From Bolinopsis microptera (Eukaryota; Ctenophora; Tentaculata; Lobata; Bolinopsidae): a DNA stretch of 64,000 bases. The stretch is from the NCBI RefSeq assembly GCF_026151205.1, contig NC_087082.1, forward strand, positions 60,001-124,000. The letters are read 5' to 3'. The translations under genes were made by a program, and so were the position numbers. The stretch's first letter is position 1. Each line of letters opens with the position of its first letter. The notes under the pieces were generated by a model that had not been told where the DNA came from, did not search any database, and saw only the letters and a list, made by a program, of their open reading frames with translations. Positions 1-12,961 of the stretch are shown piece by piece.

Positions 1-3000
1 CCAAGTACATTTCTAGTCTCTGTAACCTCTCTATACCGAGTACATTTCTAGTCTCTGTAACCTCTCTATACCGAGTACATTTCTAGTCTCTGTAACCTCT
101 CTATACCGAGTACATTTCTAGTCTCTGAAACCTCTCTACACCGGGTACATTTCTAGTCTCTGTAACCTCTCTATACCGAGTACATTTCTAGTCTCTGTAA
201 CCTCTCTATACCGAGTACATTTCTAGTCTCTGTAACCTCTCTATACCGAGTACATTTCTAGTCTCTGTAACCTCTCTATACCGAGTACATTTCTAGTCTC
301 TGTAACCTCTCTATACCGAGTACCTTTCTAGTATCTGTAACCTCTCTATACCGAGTACATTTCTAGTCTCTGTAACCTCTCTATACCGAGTACATTTCTA
401 GTCTCTGTAACCTCTCTATACCGAGTACATTTCTAGTCTCTGTAACCTCTCTATACCGAGTACCTTTCTAGTATCTGTAACCTCTCTATACCGAGTACAT
501 TTCTAGTCTCTGTAACCTCTCTATACCGAGTACCTTTCTAGTCTCTGTAACTTCTCTATACCGAGTACCTTTCTAGTCTCTGTAACCTCTCTATACCGAG
601 TACATTTCTAGTCTCTGTAACCTCTCTATACCGGGTACCTTTCTAGTCTCTGTAACCTCTCTATACTGAGTACATTTCTAGTCTCTGTAACCTCTCTATA
701 CCGAGTACATTTCTAGTCTCTGTAACCTCTCTATACCGAGTACATTTCTAGTCTCTGTAACCTCTCTATACCGAGTACATTTCTAGTCTCTGTAACCTCT
801 CTATACCGAGTACATTTCTAGTCTCTGTAACCTCTCTATACCGAGTACATTTCTAGTCTCTGTAACCTCTCTATACCGAGTACCTTTCTAGTCTCTGTAA
901 CCTCTCTATACCGAGTACATTTCTAGTCTCTGTAACCTCTCTATACCGAGTACATTTCTAGTCTCTGTAACCTCTCTATACCGAGTACATTTCTAGTCTC
1001 TGTAACCTCTCTATACCGAGTACATTTCTAGTCTCTGTAACCTCTCTATACCGAGTACCTTTCTAGTCTCTGTAACCTCTCTATACCGAGTACATTTCTA
1101 GTCTCTGTAACCTCTCTATACCGAGTACATTCTAGTCTTTGTAACCTCTCTATACCGAGTACATTTCTAGTCTCTGTAACCTCTCTATACCGAGTACATT
1201 TCTAATCTCTGTAACCTCTCTATACCGAGTACATTTCTAGTCTCTGTAACCTCTCTATACCGAGTACATTTCTAGTCTCTGTAACCTCTCTATACCGAGT
1301 ACCTTTCTAGTCTCTGTAACCTCTCTATACCGAGTACATTTCTAGTCTCTGTAACCTCTCTATACCGAGTACCTTTCTAGTCTCTGTAACCTCTCTATAC
1401 CGAGTACATTTCTAGTCTCTGTAACCTCTCTATACCGAGTACATATCTAGTCTCTGTAACCTCTCTATACCGAGTACATTTCTAGTCTCTGTAACCTCTC
1501 TATACCGAGTAAATTTCTAGTCTCTGTAACCTCTCTATACTGGGTACCTTTCTAGTCTCTGTAACCTCTCTATACCGAGTACATTTCTAGTCTCTGTAAC
1601 CTCTCTATACCGAGTACATTTCTAGTCTCTGTAACCTCTCTATACCGAGTACATTTCTAGTCTCTGTAACCTCTCTATACTGGGTACCTTTCTAGTCTCT
1701 GTAACCTCTCTATACCAAGTACCTTTCTAGTCTCTGTAACCTCTCTATACCGAGTACATTTCTAGTCTCTGTAACCTCTCTATACCGAGTACATTTCTAG
1801 TCTCTGTAACCTCTCTATACCGAGTACATTTCTAGTCTCTGTAACCTTTCTATACCGAGTACATTTCTAGTCTCTGTAACCTCTCTATACCGAGTACCTT
1901 TCTAGTCTCTGTAACCTCTCTATACTGGGTACCTTTCTAGTCTCTGTAACCTCTCTATACCAAGTACCTTTCTAGTCTCTGTAACCTCTCTATACCGAGT
2001 ACATTTCTAGTCTCTGTAACCTCTCTATACCGAGTACATTTCTAGTCTCTGTAACCTCTCTATACCGAGTACATTTCTAGTCTCTGAAACCTCTCTACAC
2101 CGGGTACATTTCTAGTCTCTGTAACCTCTCTATACCGGGTACATTTCTAATCTCTGTAACCTCTCTATACCGAGTACATTTCTAATCTCTGTAACCTCTC
2201 TATACCGAGTACATTTCTAGTCTCTGTAACCTCTCTATACCGAGTACCTTTCTAGTCTCTGTAACCTCTCTATACCGAGTACATTTCTAGTCTCTGTAAC
2301 CTCTCTATACCGAGTACATTTCTAGTCTCTGTAACCTCTCTATACCGAGTACATTTCTAATCTCTGTAACCTCTCTATACCGAGTACATTTCTAGTCTCT
2401 GTAACCTCTCTATACCGAGTACATTTCTAGTCTCTGAAACCTCTCTACACCGGGTACATTTCTAGTCTCTGTAACCTCTCTATACCGGGTACATTTCTAA
2501 TCTCTGTAACCTCTCTATACCTCGTACATTTCTAGTCTCTGTAACCTCTCTATACCGAGTACATTTCTAGTCTCTGTAACCTCTCTATACCGAGTACATT
2601 TCTAGTCTCTGTAACCTCTCTATACCGAGTACATTTCTAGTCTCTGTAACCTTCTCTATACCGAGTACATTTCTAGTCTCTGTAACCTCTCTATACCGAG
2701 TACATTTCTAGTCTCTGTAACCTTTCTATACCGAGTACATTTCTAGTCTCTGTAACCTCTCTATACCGAGTACATTTCTAGTCTCTGTAACCTCTCTATA
2801 CCGAGTACATTTCTAGTCTCTGTAACCTCTCTATACCGAGTACATTTCTAGTCTCTGTAACCTTTTTATACCGAGTACATTTCTAGTCTCTGTAACCTTT
2901 CTATACCGAGTACATTTCTAGTCTCTGTAACCTCTCTATACCGAGTACCTTTCTAGTCTCTGTAACCTCTCTATACCGAGTACATTTCTAGTCTCTGTAA

Positions 3001-4488
3001 CCTCTCTATACCGAGTACATTTCTAGTCTCTGTAACCTCTCTATACCGAGTACATTTCTAATCTCTGTAACCTCTCTATACCGAGTACATTTCTAGTCTC
3101 TGTAACCTCTCTATACCGAGTACATTTCTAGTCTCTGTAACCTCTCTATACCGAGTACATTTCTAGTCTCTGTAACCTCTCTATACCGAGTACCTTTCTA
3201 GTCTCTGTAACCTCTCTATACCGAGTACATTTCTAGTCTCTGTAACCTCTCTATACCGAGTACCTTTCTAGTCTCTGTAACCTCTCTATACCGAGTACAT
3301 TTCTAGTCTCTGTAACCTCTCTATACCTCGTACATTTCTAGTCTCTGTAACCTCTCTATACCGAGTACATTTCTAGTCTCTGTAACCTCTCTATACCGAG
3401 TACATTTCTAGTCTCTGTAACCTCTCTATACCGAGTACATTTCTAGTATCTGTAACCTCTCTATACCGAGTACATTTCTAGTCTCTGTAACCTCTCTATA
3501 CCGAGTACATTTCTAGTCTCTGTAACCTCTCTATACCGAGTACATTTCTAGTCTCTGTAACCTCTCTATACCGAGTACATTTCTAGTCTCTGAAACCTCT
3601 CTACACCGGGTACATTTCTAGTCTCTGTAACCTCTCTATACCGGGTACATTTCTAATCTCTGTAACCTCTCTATACCGAGTACATTTCTAATCTCTGTAA
3701 CCTCTCTATACCGAGTACATTTCTAGTCTCTGTAACCTCTCTATACCGAGTACATATCTAGTCTCTGTAACCTCTCTATACCGAGTACATTTCTAGTCTC
3801 TGTAACCTCTCTATACCGAGTACATTTCTAGTCTCTGTAACCTCTCTATACCGAGTACATTTCTAATCTCTGTAACCTCTCTATACCGAGTACATTTCTA
3901 GTCTCTGTAACCTCTCTATACCGAGTACATTTCTAGTCTCTGTAACCTCTCTCTACCGAGTACATTTCTAGTCTCTGTAACCTCTCTATACCGAGTACAT
4001 TTCTAGTCTCTGTAACCTCTCTATACCGAGTACATTTCTAGTCTCTGTAACCTCTCTATACCGAGTACATTTCTAGTCTCTGTAACCTCTCTATACCGAG
4101 TACATTTCTAGTCTCTGTAACCTTTCTATACCGAGTACATTTCTAGTCTCTGTAACCTTTCTATACCGAGTACATTTCTAGTCTCTGTAACCTCTCTATA
4201 CCGAGTACATTTCTAGTCTCTGTAACCTCTCTATACCGAGTACATTTCTAGTCTCTGTAACCTCTCTATACCGAGTACATTTCTAGTCTCTGTAACCTCT
4301 CTATACCGAGTACATTTCTAATCTCTGTAACCTCTCTATACCGAGTACATTTCTAGTCTCTGTAACCTCTCTATACCGAGTACATTTCTAATCTAGTCTC
4401 TGTAACCTCTCTATACCGAGTACATTTCTAATCTAGTCTCTGTAACCTCTCTATACCGAGTACATTTCTAATCTAGTCTCTGTAACCT
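1..4488. repeat. 35-bp minisatellite, about 125 copies
   Basis: Head-to-tail copies of a 35-bp unit whose core reads CTCTATACCGAGTACATT followed by TCTAGTCTCTGTAAC. It starts before the window. Common variants are ACCTTT for ACATTT, CTAATC for CTAGTC and a CTACACCGGG unit. The CTACACCGGG/CTAATC variant block recurs near 2.09, 2.44 and 3.59 kb, so the array has also grown by copying multi-unit blocks. The last three units (from about 4380) are 40 bp because of a 5-bp insertion. No coding potential. Confidence 0.97.
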
Positions 4489-4735
4489 CTATGATACTGG
4501 GTATCTGTACCTCTCTGTAACGGGCTTCCCGGGGAAATGGAAAGTGCACGGTATAAGTATTGTAACTCTTGTATTATGATGAAATTCAGCTAGACATGTA
4601 CTTATATCACTTTCAAATGTGATTTTAACTGTTATGTAAGAAATCACATTTCTTGCAAAAAGAAACTTGCTAAAAAAGAGGCCCGATTTATGGAGGTACC
4701 TGGTATAGAGAGGCACGGTATATAGAGGTTCGACT
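4489..4735. mobile_element. End of a pogo-like DNA transposon or MITE
   Basis: Unique sequence after the array, ending at about 4731 in a segment that on the minus strand begins TACAGTCGAACCTCTATATA, i.e. a TA followed by a CAGTCGAACCTC-type tip as in pogo/Tigger terminal inverted repeats. The next minus-strand bases (CCTCTCTATACCAGGTACCT) match the array unit in inverted orientation. My inference is that the array is the expanded opposite end of this element. No transposase is visible here, and the 75-codon minus-strand open frame resembles nothing I know. Confidence 0.45.
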
Positions 4736-5080
4736 GTATATTGCTTATCAATTAAGCGGCCATTACATGGGCAATTTAATAATTAAAAACGAGGACTAAA
4801 TCTGCGGGGTCCCATAATAAGGATATAAGCGGTACCTGGTACACAATAATAACTTAGCTACTAGTAGTATAGCTACTTTTTACTCTCAATTAAATATAGT
4901 TTTATTCGGCTACATGCTGGTGATGTGTGCTTTTGTCATATACATTATCTGACTTTGTTTGGGGCACATTATACGTATTACGACATTACGTCATTATGTA
5001 GGCGTTGGAGGAATCAGAACTTCAATTTTCGGCCGGCATATACGTTTATATCTGCCCAAATAAGGCCTGATATCGTAGTC
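4736..5080. other. Unique AT-rich spacer
   Basis: No gene, splice pattern or repeat recognised. The 99-codon plus-strand open frame starting at 4925 runs straight into the 24-bp array and is not credible. Confidence 0.5.
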
Positions 5081-6464
5081 AATATACCAGTTGGTGTAGG
5101 TGTACCTAGTATACCTACAGTAGGTGTACCTAGTATACCTACAGTAGGTGTACCTAGTATACCTACAGTAGGTGTACCTAGTATACCTACAGTAGGTGTA
5201 CCTATAGGTAGTAGGTGTACCTAGTATACCTACAGTAGGTGTACCTAGTATACCTACAGTAGGTGTACCTAGTATACCTACAGTAGGTGTACCTAGTATA
5301 CCTACAGTAGGTGTACCTAGTATACCTACAGTAGGTGTACCTAGTATACCTACAGTAGGTGTACCTAGTATACCTACAGTAGGTGTACCTAGTATACCTA
5401 CAGTAGGTGTACCTATAGGTAGTAGGTGTACCTAGTATACCTACAGTAGGTGTACCTATAGGTAGTAGGTCACCTAGTACACCTACAGTAGGTGTACCTA
5501 TTATAGGTAGTAGGTCACCTAGTACACCTACAGTAGGTGTACCTATAGGTAGTAGGTGTACCTAGTATACCTACAGTAGGTGTACCTATAGGTAGTAGGT
5601 GTACCTAGTATACCTACAGTAGGTGTACCTATAGGTAGTAGGTCACCTAGTATACCTACAGTAGGTGTACCTAGTATACCTACAGTAGGTGTACCTATTA
5701 TAGGTAGTAGGTGTACCTAGTATACCTACAGTAGGTGTACCTATAGGTAGTAGGTGTACCTAGTATACCTACAGTAGGTGTACCTAGTATACCTACAGTA
5801 GGTGTACCTATAGGTAGTAGGTGTACCTAGTATACCTACAGTAGGTGTACCTATAGGTAGTAGGTGTACCTAGTATACCTACAGTAGGTGTACCTATAGG
5901 TAGTAGGTCACCTAGTACACCTACAGTAGGTGTACCTATAGGTAGTAGGTGTACCTAGTATACCTACTGTAGGTGTACCTAGTATACCTACAGTAGGTGT
6001 ACCTAGTATACCTGCAGTAGGTGTACCTAGTATACCTACAGTAGGTGTACCTAGTATACCTACAGTAGGTGTACCTATAGGTAGTAGGTCACCTAGTACA
6101 CCTACAGTAGGTGTACCTATTATAGGTAGTAGGTCACCTAGTACACCTACAGTAGGTGTACCTATAGGTAGTAGGTGTACCTAGTATACCTACAGTAGGT
6201 GTACCTAGTATACCTACTGTAGGTGTACCTAGTATACCTACAGTAGGTGTACCTATAGGTAGTAGGTCACCTAGTACACCTACAGTAGGTGTACCTATAG
6301 GTAGTAGGTGTACCTAGTATACCTACAGTAGGTGTACCTAGTATACCTACAGTAGGTGTACCTAGTATACCTACAGTAGGTGTACCTAGTATACCTACAG
6401 TAGGTGTACCTATAGGTAGTAGGTGTACCTAGTATACCTACAGTAGGTGTACCTATAGGTAGTA
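5081..6464. repeat. 24-bp array, block 1
   Basis: Unit core GTAGGTGTACCTAGTATACC then TACA, mixed with shorter ACCTATAGGTAGTAGGT and GTCACCTAGTACACC variants. The unit is close to a perfect palindrome, with GTAGGT at one end and ACCTAC at the other. Confidence 0.95.
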
Positions 6465-6980
6465 GGTGATTCATTGCATTAAGTGATTTAAAGATAAAGC
6501 CTAAACTTAAAGCACAATATCTTAACTTATAGTATTGTACTTTTAAACTTACTTATATTGTGATTTTCGTAATTAAATAGACAATGTTACACCTACTGTC
6601 ACAATATAATGTACAATGCGATTTTAGTTGAACTGCCTATTCAAACCAACATTATCAAACGTTTTTGCTTTGGAGAATTAAATCTTGCGATTTTAATTGC
6701 AAAGTGTGCTTACTTAACAGAACAGCATTTCTCTTACTGATCCAGGTCACATGACTCTGTACAATTTGACCTATATCTATATCTATATAGATATATATAG
6801 ATATATAACTCTGCTCATTATTTTTTCTCATTATATTTTCTTGAATAAGGTCCTCGGCTAGACTGTCATTTCTTTCTTGTGTAACCAGAAGTAGTAGTAG
6901 TAGTAGTTATAAACATCTTCGGAATCGGTATCCCTTAGGGCATATATTTGATTATTTCTTCTAGATGTGTCGAACAGTTG
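6465..6980. other. Macrosatellite spacer 1
   Basis: AT-rich non-tandem sequence repeated at 8911-9426 and 10984-11499. It contains a short palindromic TATATCTATAT/ATATAGATATA tract near 6771-6808 and a GTAGTAGTAG run near 6893. No gene recognised. Confidence 0.8.
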
Positions 6981-7188
6981 TTCCAGTACACAGTATACAG
7001 TACACAGTATACAGTACGCAGTATACAGTACACAGTACACAGTACACAGTACATAGTACACAGTACACAGTACATAGTACACAGTACACAGTACATAGTA
7101 CACAGTACACAGTACACAGTACATAGTACACAGTACACAGTACACAGTACACAGTACACAGTACACAGTACACAGTACACAGTACATA
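6981..7188. repeat. 8-bp CAGTACAC array, block 1
   Basis: About 25 copies of CAGTACAC with CAGTATA and CAGTACATAG interruptions. It is open on both strands in several frames, giving low-complexity YCVLCTV or STQYTVH peptides that are artefacts. Copies recur near 9432-9634 and 11505-11712. Confidence 0.95.
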
Positions 7189-7815
7189 GTAGTGTAGTAG
7201 CTGGCACCGCTACAGTAGTGTAGTAGCTGGCACCGCTACAGTAGTGTAGTAGCTGGCACCGCTACAGTAGTGTAGTAGCTGGCACCGCTACAGTAGTGTA
7301 GTAGCTGGCACCGCTACAGTAGTGTAGTAGCTACAGTAGTGTAGTAGCTGGCACCGCTACAGTAGTGTAGTAGCTGGCTACAGTAGTGTAGTAGCTGGCA
7401 CCGCTACAGTAGTGTAGTAGCTGGCACCGCTACAGTAGTGTATTAGCTGGCACCGCTACAGTAGTGTAGTAGCTGGCACCGCTACAGTAGTGTAGTAGCT
7501 ACAGTAGTGTAGTAGCTGGCACCGCTACAGTAGTGTAGTAGCTGGCACCGCTACAGTAGTGTAGTAGCTGGCACCGCTACAGTAGTGTAGTAGCTGGCAC
7601 CGCTACAGTAGTGTAGTAGCTGGCACCGCTACAGTAGTGTAGTAGCTACAGTAGTGTAGTAGCTGCTACAGTAGTGTAGTAGCTGGCACCGCTACAGTAG
7701 TGTAGTAGCTGGCACCGCTACAGTAGTGTAGTAGCTACAGTAGTGAGTAGCTGGCACCGCTACAGTAGTGTAGTAGCTGGCACCGCTACAGTAGTGTAGT
7801 AGCTACAGTAGTGTA
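7189..7815. repeat. 26-bp array, block 1
   Basis: Unit TGGCACCGCTACAGTAGTGT followed by AGTAGC, with shorter units lacking GGCACC. GCTAC and GTAGC at the ends make each unit partly palindromic. Confidence 0.95.
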
Positions 7816-10225
7816 GTGTACCTAGTATACCTACAGTAGGTGTACCTAGTATACCTACAGTAGGTGTACCTAGTATACCTACAGTAGGTGTACCTATAGG
7901 TAGTAGGTGTACCTAGTATACCTACAGTAGGTGTACCTAGTATACCTACAGTAGGTGTACCTAGTATACCTACAGTAGGTGTACCTAGTATACCTACAGT
8001 AGGTGTACCTATAGGTAGTAGGTGTACCTAGTATACCTACAGTAGGTGTACCTATAGGTAGTAGGTCACCTAGTACACCTACAGTAGGTGTACCTATTAT
8101 AGGTAGTAGGTCACCTAGTACACCTACAGTAGGTGTACCTATAGGTAGTAGGTGTACCTAGTATACCTACAGTAGGTGTACCTATAGGTAGTAGGTGTAC
8201 CTAGTATACCTACAGTAGGTGTACCTATAGGTAGTAGGTCACCTAGTATACCTACAGTAGGTGTACCTAGTATACCTACAGTAGGTGTACCTAGTATACC
8301 TACAGTAGGTGTACCTAGTATACCTACAGTAGGTGTACCTATAGGTAGTAGGTCACCTAGTACACCTACAGTAGGTGTACCTATAGGTAGTAGGTGTACC
8401 TAGTATACCTACAGTAGGTGTACCTAGTATAGTATACCTACAGTAGGTGTACCTAGTATACCTACAGTAGGTGTACCTAGTATACCTACAGTAGGTGTAC
8501 CTATAGGTAGTAGGTGTACCTAGTATACCTACAGTAGGTGTACCTATTATAGGTAGTAGGTCACCTAGTACACCTACAGTAGGTGTACCTATAGGTAGTA
8601 GGTGTACCTAGTATACCTACAGTAGGTGTACCTATAGGTAGTAGGTGTACCTAGTATACCTACAGTAGGTGTACCTAGTATACCTACAGTAGGTGTACCT
8701 ATAGGTAGTAGGTCACCTAGTACACCTACAGTAGGTGTACCTATAGGTAGTAGGTGTACCTAGTATACCTACAGTAGGTGTACCTAGTATACCTACAGTA
8801 GGTGTACCTAGTATACCTACAGTAGGTGTACCTAGTATACCTACAGTAGGTGTACCTATAGGTAGTAGGTGTACCTAGTATACCTACAGTAGGTGTACCT
8901 ATAGGTAGTAGGTGATTCATTGCATTAAGTGATTTAAAGATAAAGCCTAAACTTAAAGCACAATATCTTAACTTATAGTATTGTACTTTTAAACTTACTT
9001 ATATTGTGATTTTCGTAATTAAATAGACAATGTTACACCTACTGTCACAATATAATGTACAATGCGATTTTAGTTGAACTGCCTATTCAAACCAACATTA
9101 TCAAACGTTTTTGCTTTGGAGAATTAAATCTTGCGATTTTAATTGCAAAGTGTGCTTACTTAACAGAACAGCATTTCTCTTACTGATCCAGGTCACATGA
9201 CTCTGTACAATTTGACCTATATCTATATCTATATAGATATATATAGATATATAACTCTGCTCATTATTTTTTCTCATTATATTTTCTTGAATAAGGTCCT
9301 CGGCTAGACTGTCATTTCTTTCTTGTGTAACCAGAAGTAGTAGTAGTAGTAGTTATAAACATCTTCGGAATCGGTATCCCTTAGGGCATATATTTGATTA
9401 TTTCTTCTAGATGTGTCGAACAGTTGTTCCAGTACACAGTATACAGTACACAGTATACAGTACGCAGTATACAGTACACAGTACACAGTACACAGTACAT
9501 AGTACACAGTACACAGTACATAGTACACAGTACACAGTACATAGTACACAGTACACAGTACACAGTACATAGTACACAGTACACAGTACACAGTACACAG
9601 TACACAGTACACAGTACACAGTACACAGTACATAGTAGTGTAGTAGCTGGCACCGCTACAGTAGTGTAGTAGCTGGCACCGCTACAGTAGTGTAGTAGCT
9701 GGCACCGCTACAGTAGTGTAGTAGCTGGCACCGCTACAGTAGTGTAGTAGCTGGCACCGCTACAGTAGTGTAGTAGCTACAGTAGTGTAGTAGCTGGCAC
9801 CGCTACAGTAGTGTAGTAGCTGGCTACAGTAGTGTAGTAGCTGGCACCGCTACAGTAGTGTAGTAGCTGGCACCGCTACAGTAGTGTATTAGCTGGCACC
9901 GCTACAGTAGTGTAGTAGCTGGCACCGCTACAGTAGTGTAGTAGCTACAGTAGTGTAGTAGCTGGCACCGCTACAGTAGTGTAGTAGCTGGCACCGCTAC
10001 AGTAGTGTAGTAGCTGGCACCGCTACAGTAGTGTAGTAGCTGGCACCGCTACAGTAGTGTAGTAGCTGGCACCGCTACAGTAGTGTAGTAGCTGGCACCG
10101 CTACAGTAGTGTAGTAGCTGGCACCGCTACAGTAGTGTAGTAGCTACAGTAGTGAGTAGCTGGCACCGCTACAGTAGTGTAGTAGCTGGCACCGCTACAG
10201 TAGTGTAGTAGCTACAGTAGTGTAG
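7816..10225. repeat. Macrosatellite block 2
   Basis: 24-bp array 7816-8910, spacer 8911-9426, 8-bp array to about 9634, 26-bp array to 10225. Even rare variants (GTGTATTAGC, GTGAGTAGC, CAGTACGCAG) are shared with block 1, so the block was copied as a whole. Confidence 0.93.
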
Positions 10226-12505
10226 TGTACCTAGTATACCTACAGTAGGTGTACCTAGTATACCTACAGTAGGTGTACCTAGTATACCTACAGTAGGTGT
10301 ACCTAGTATACCTACAGTAGGTGTACCTATAGGTAGTAGGTGTACCTAGTATACCTACAGTAGGTGTACCTAGTATACCTACAGTAGGTGTACCTAGTAC
10401 ACCTACAGTAGGTGTACCTAGTATACCTACAGTAGGTGTACCTATAGGTAGTAGGTGTACCTAGTATACCTACAGTAGGTGTACCTATAGGTAGTAGGTC
10501 ACCTAGTACACCTACAGTAGGTGTACCTATTATAGGTAGTAGGTCACCTAGTACACCTACAGTAGGTGTACCTATAGGTAGTAGGTGTACCTAGTATACC
10601 TACAGTAGGTGTACCTATAGGTAGTAGGTGTACCTAGTATACCTACAGTAGGTGTACCTATAGGTAGTAGGTCACCTAGTATACCTACAGTAGGTGTACC
10701 TAGTATACCTACAGTAGGTGTACCTAGTATACCTACAGTAGGTGTACCTAGTATACCTACAGTAGGTGTACCTATAGGTAGTAGGTCACCTAGTACACCT
10801 ACAGTAGGTGTACCTATAGGTAGTAGGTGTACCTAGTATACCTACAGTAGGTGTACCTAGTATACCTACAGTAGGTGTACCTAGTATACCTACAGTAGGT
10901 GTACCTAGTATACCTACAGTAGGTGTACCTATAGGTAGTAGGTGTACCTAGTATACCTACAGTAGGTGTACCTATAGGTAGTAGGTGATTCATTGCATTA
11001 AGTGATTTAAAGATAAAGCCTAAACTTAAAGCACAATATCTTAACTTATAGTATTGTACTTTTAAACTTACTTATATTGTGATTTTCGTAATTAAATAGA
11101 CAATGTTACACCTACTGTCACAATATAATGTACAATGCGATTTTAGTTGAACTGCCTATTCAAACCAACATTATCAAACGTTTTAGCTTTGGAGAATTAA
11201 ATCTTGCGATTTTAATTGCAAAGTGTGCTTACTTAACAGAACAGCATTTCTCTTACTGATCCAGGTCACATGACTCTGTACAATTTGACCTATATCTATA
11301 TCTATATAGATATATATAGATATATAACTCTGCTCATTATTTTTTCTCATTATATTTTCTTGAATAAGGTCCTCGGCTAGACTGTCATTTCTTTCTTGTG
11401 TAACCAGAAGTAGTAGTAGTAGTAGTTATAAACATCTTCGGAATCGGTATCCCTTAGGGCATATATTTGATTATTTCTTCTAGATGTGTCGAACAGTTGT
11501 TCCAGTACACAGTATACAGTACACAGTATACAGTACGCAGTATACAGTACACAGTACACAGTACACAGTACATAGTACACAGTACACAGTACATAGTACA
11601 CAGTACACAGTACATAGTACACAGTACACAGTACACAGTACATAGTACACAGTACACAGTACACAGTACACAGTACACAGTACACAGTACACAGTACACA
11701 GTACACAGTACATAGTAGTGTAGTAGCTGGCACCGCTACAGTAGTGTAGTAGCTGGCACCGCTACAGTAGTGTAGTAGCTGGCACCGCTACAGTAGTGTA
11801 GTAGCTGACACTGCTACAGTAGTGTAGTAGCTGGCACCGCTACAGTAGTGTAGTAGCTGACACTGCTACAGTAGTGTAGTAGCTGGCACCGCTACAGTAG
11901 TGTAGTAGCTGCTACAGTAGTGTAGTAGCTGGCACCGCTACAGTAGTGTAGTAGCTGGCACCGCTACAGTAGTGAGTAGCTGGCACCGCTACAGTAGTGT
12001 AGTAGCTACAGTAGTGTAGTAGCTACAGTAGTGAGTAGCTGGCACCGCTACAGTAGTGTAGTAGCTGGCACCGCTACAGTAGTGTAGTAGCTGCTACAGT
12101 AGTGTAGTAGCTGGCACCGCTACAGTAGTGTAGTAGCTGGCACCGCTACAGTAGTGAGTAGCTGGCACCGCTACAGTAGTGTAGTAGCTGGCACCGCTAC
12201 AGTAGTGTAGTAGCTGACACTGCTACAGTAGTGTAGTAGCTGGCACCGCTACAGTAGTGTAGTAGCTGGCACCGCTACAGTAGTGAGTAGCTGGCACCGC
12301 TACAGTAGTGTAGTAGCTACAGTAGTGTAGTAGCTGACACTGCTACAGTAGTGAGTAGCTGGCACCGCTACAGTAGTGTAGTAGCTGGCACCGCTACAGT
12401 AGTGTAGTAGCTGCTACAGTAGTGTAGTAGCTGGCACCGCTACAGTAGTGAGTAGCTGGCACCGCTACAGTAGTGAGTAGCTGGCACCGCTACAGTAGTG
12501 TAGTG
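10226..12505. repeat. Macrosatellite block 3
   Basis: 24-bp array 10226-10983, spacer 10984-11499, 8-bp array to about 11712, then a longer 26-bp array to 12505. The last array carries a private GCTGACACTGCTAC variant and many GTGAGTAGC units absent or rare in blocks 1 and 2, so it diversified independently. Confidence 0.93.
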
Positions 12506-12668
12506 TAACCTCTCGTACCTCTGATCACGTGATTTCCTGGTTATTTTCCACCGGGTACAATAATACAGGTGGCACATGTACAATGAGAGTGTGCCTGTAT
12601 TTCGCATATTATGTCTGCTGTTTAGCGTTGCTTTTTCCTTTGGTGTATTTCCTGCGTCTAACGAAAGG
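12506..12668. other. Unique flank of macrosatellite
   Basis: Begins GTAACCTCTCGTACCTCTG, resembling the 35-bp minisatellite core, then GATCACGTGATT. No gene seen. Confidence 0.4.
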
Positions 12669-12852
12669 TTATTGGTCTAAACTTGGTCTAAACTTGGTCT
12701 AAACTTGGTCTAAACTTGGTCTAAACTTGGTCTAAACTTGGTCTAAACGTGGTCTAAACGTGGTCTGAACTTGGTCTAAACTTGGTCTAAACTTGGTCTA
12801 AACTTGGTCTAAACTTGGTCTAAACTTGGTCTAAACTTGGTCTAAACTTGGT
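12669..12852. repeat. 11-bp TTGGTCTAAAC minisatellite
   Basis: About 16 copies of TTGGTCTAAAC, three with small changes (AACGTGGTC, CTGAAC). Confidence 0.97.
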
Positions 12853-12961
12853 ATCCACTACTGGGAACTTGTCAGATTACTTAGAGATCACAACAAGTGT
12901 GAAGTGTTGAAGGAAACACTACACTACACTACTGTGTACTGTGATGTTGGATATACCAGAG

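Larger units (their letters stand above)
5081..12505. repeat. Macrosatellite, three composite blocks
   Basis: Three consecutive blocks share one architecture: a 24-bp GTAGGTGTACCTA array, a 0.5-kb non-repetitive spacer, an 8-bp CAGTACAC array, then a 26-bp TGGCACCGCTACAGTAGTGT array. Spacers start at 6465, 8911 and 10984, so the periods are 2446 and 2073 bp. The spacers are almost identical; I noticed one substitution (CGTTTTTGC versus CGTTTTAGC in block 3). Block length differs through copy number in the simple arrays. Confidence 0.95.

Noticed and set aside
6858-11733. YCVLCTV and STQYTVH open frames
   Set aside because: They are six-frame translations of the 8-bp CAGTACAC array, open on both strands, with no start, splice or codon-bias support.
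1-12505. CRISPR-like regularly spaced repeats
   Set aside because: The arrays have no unique spacers, units abut directly, and the surrounding sequence is eukaryotic.
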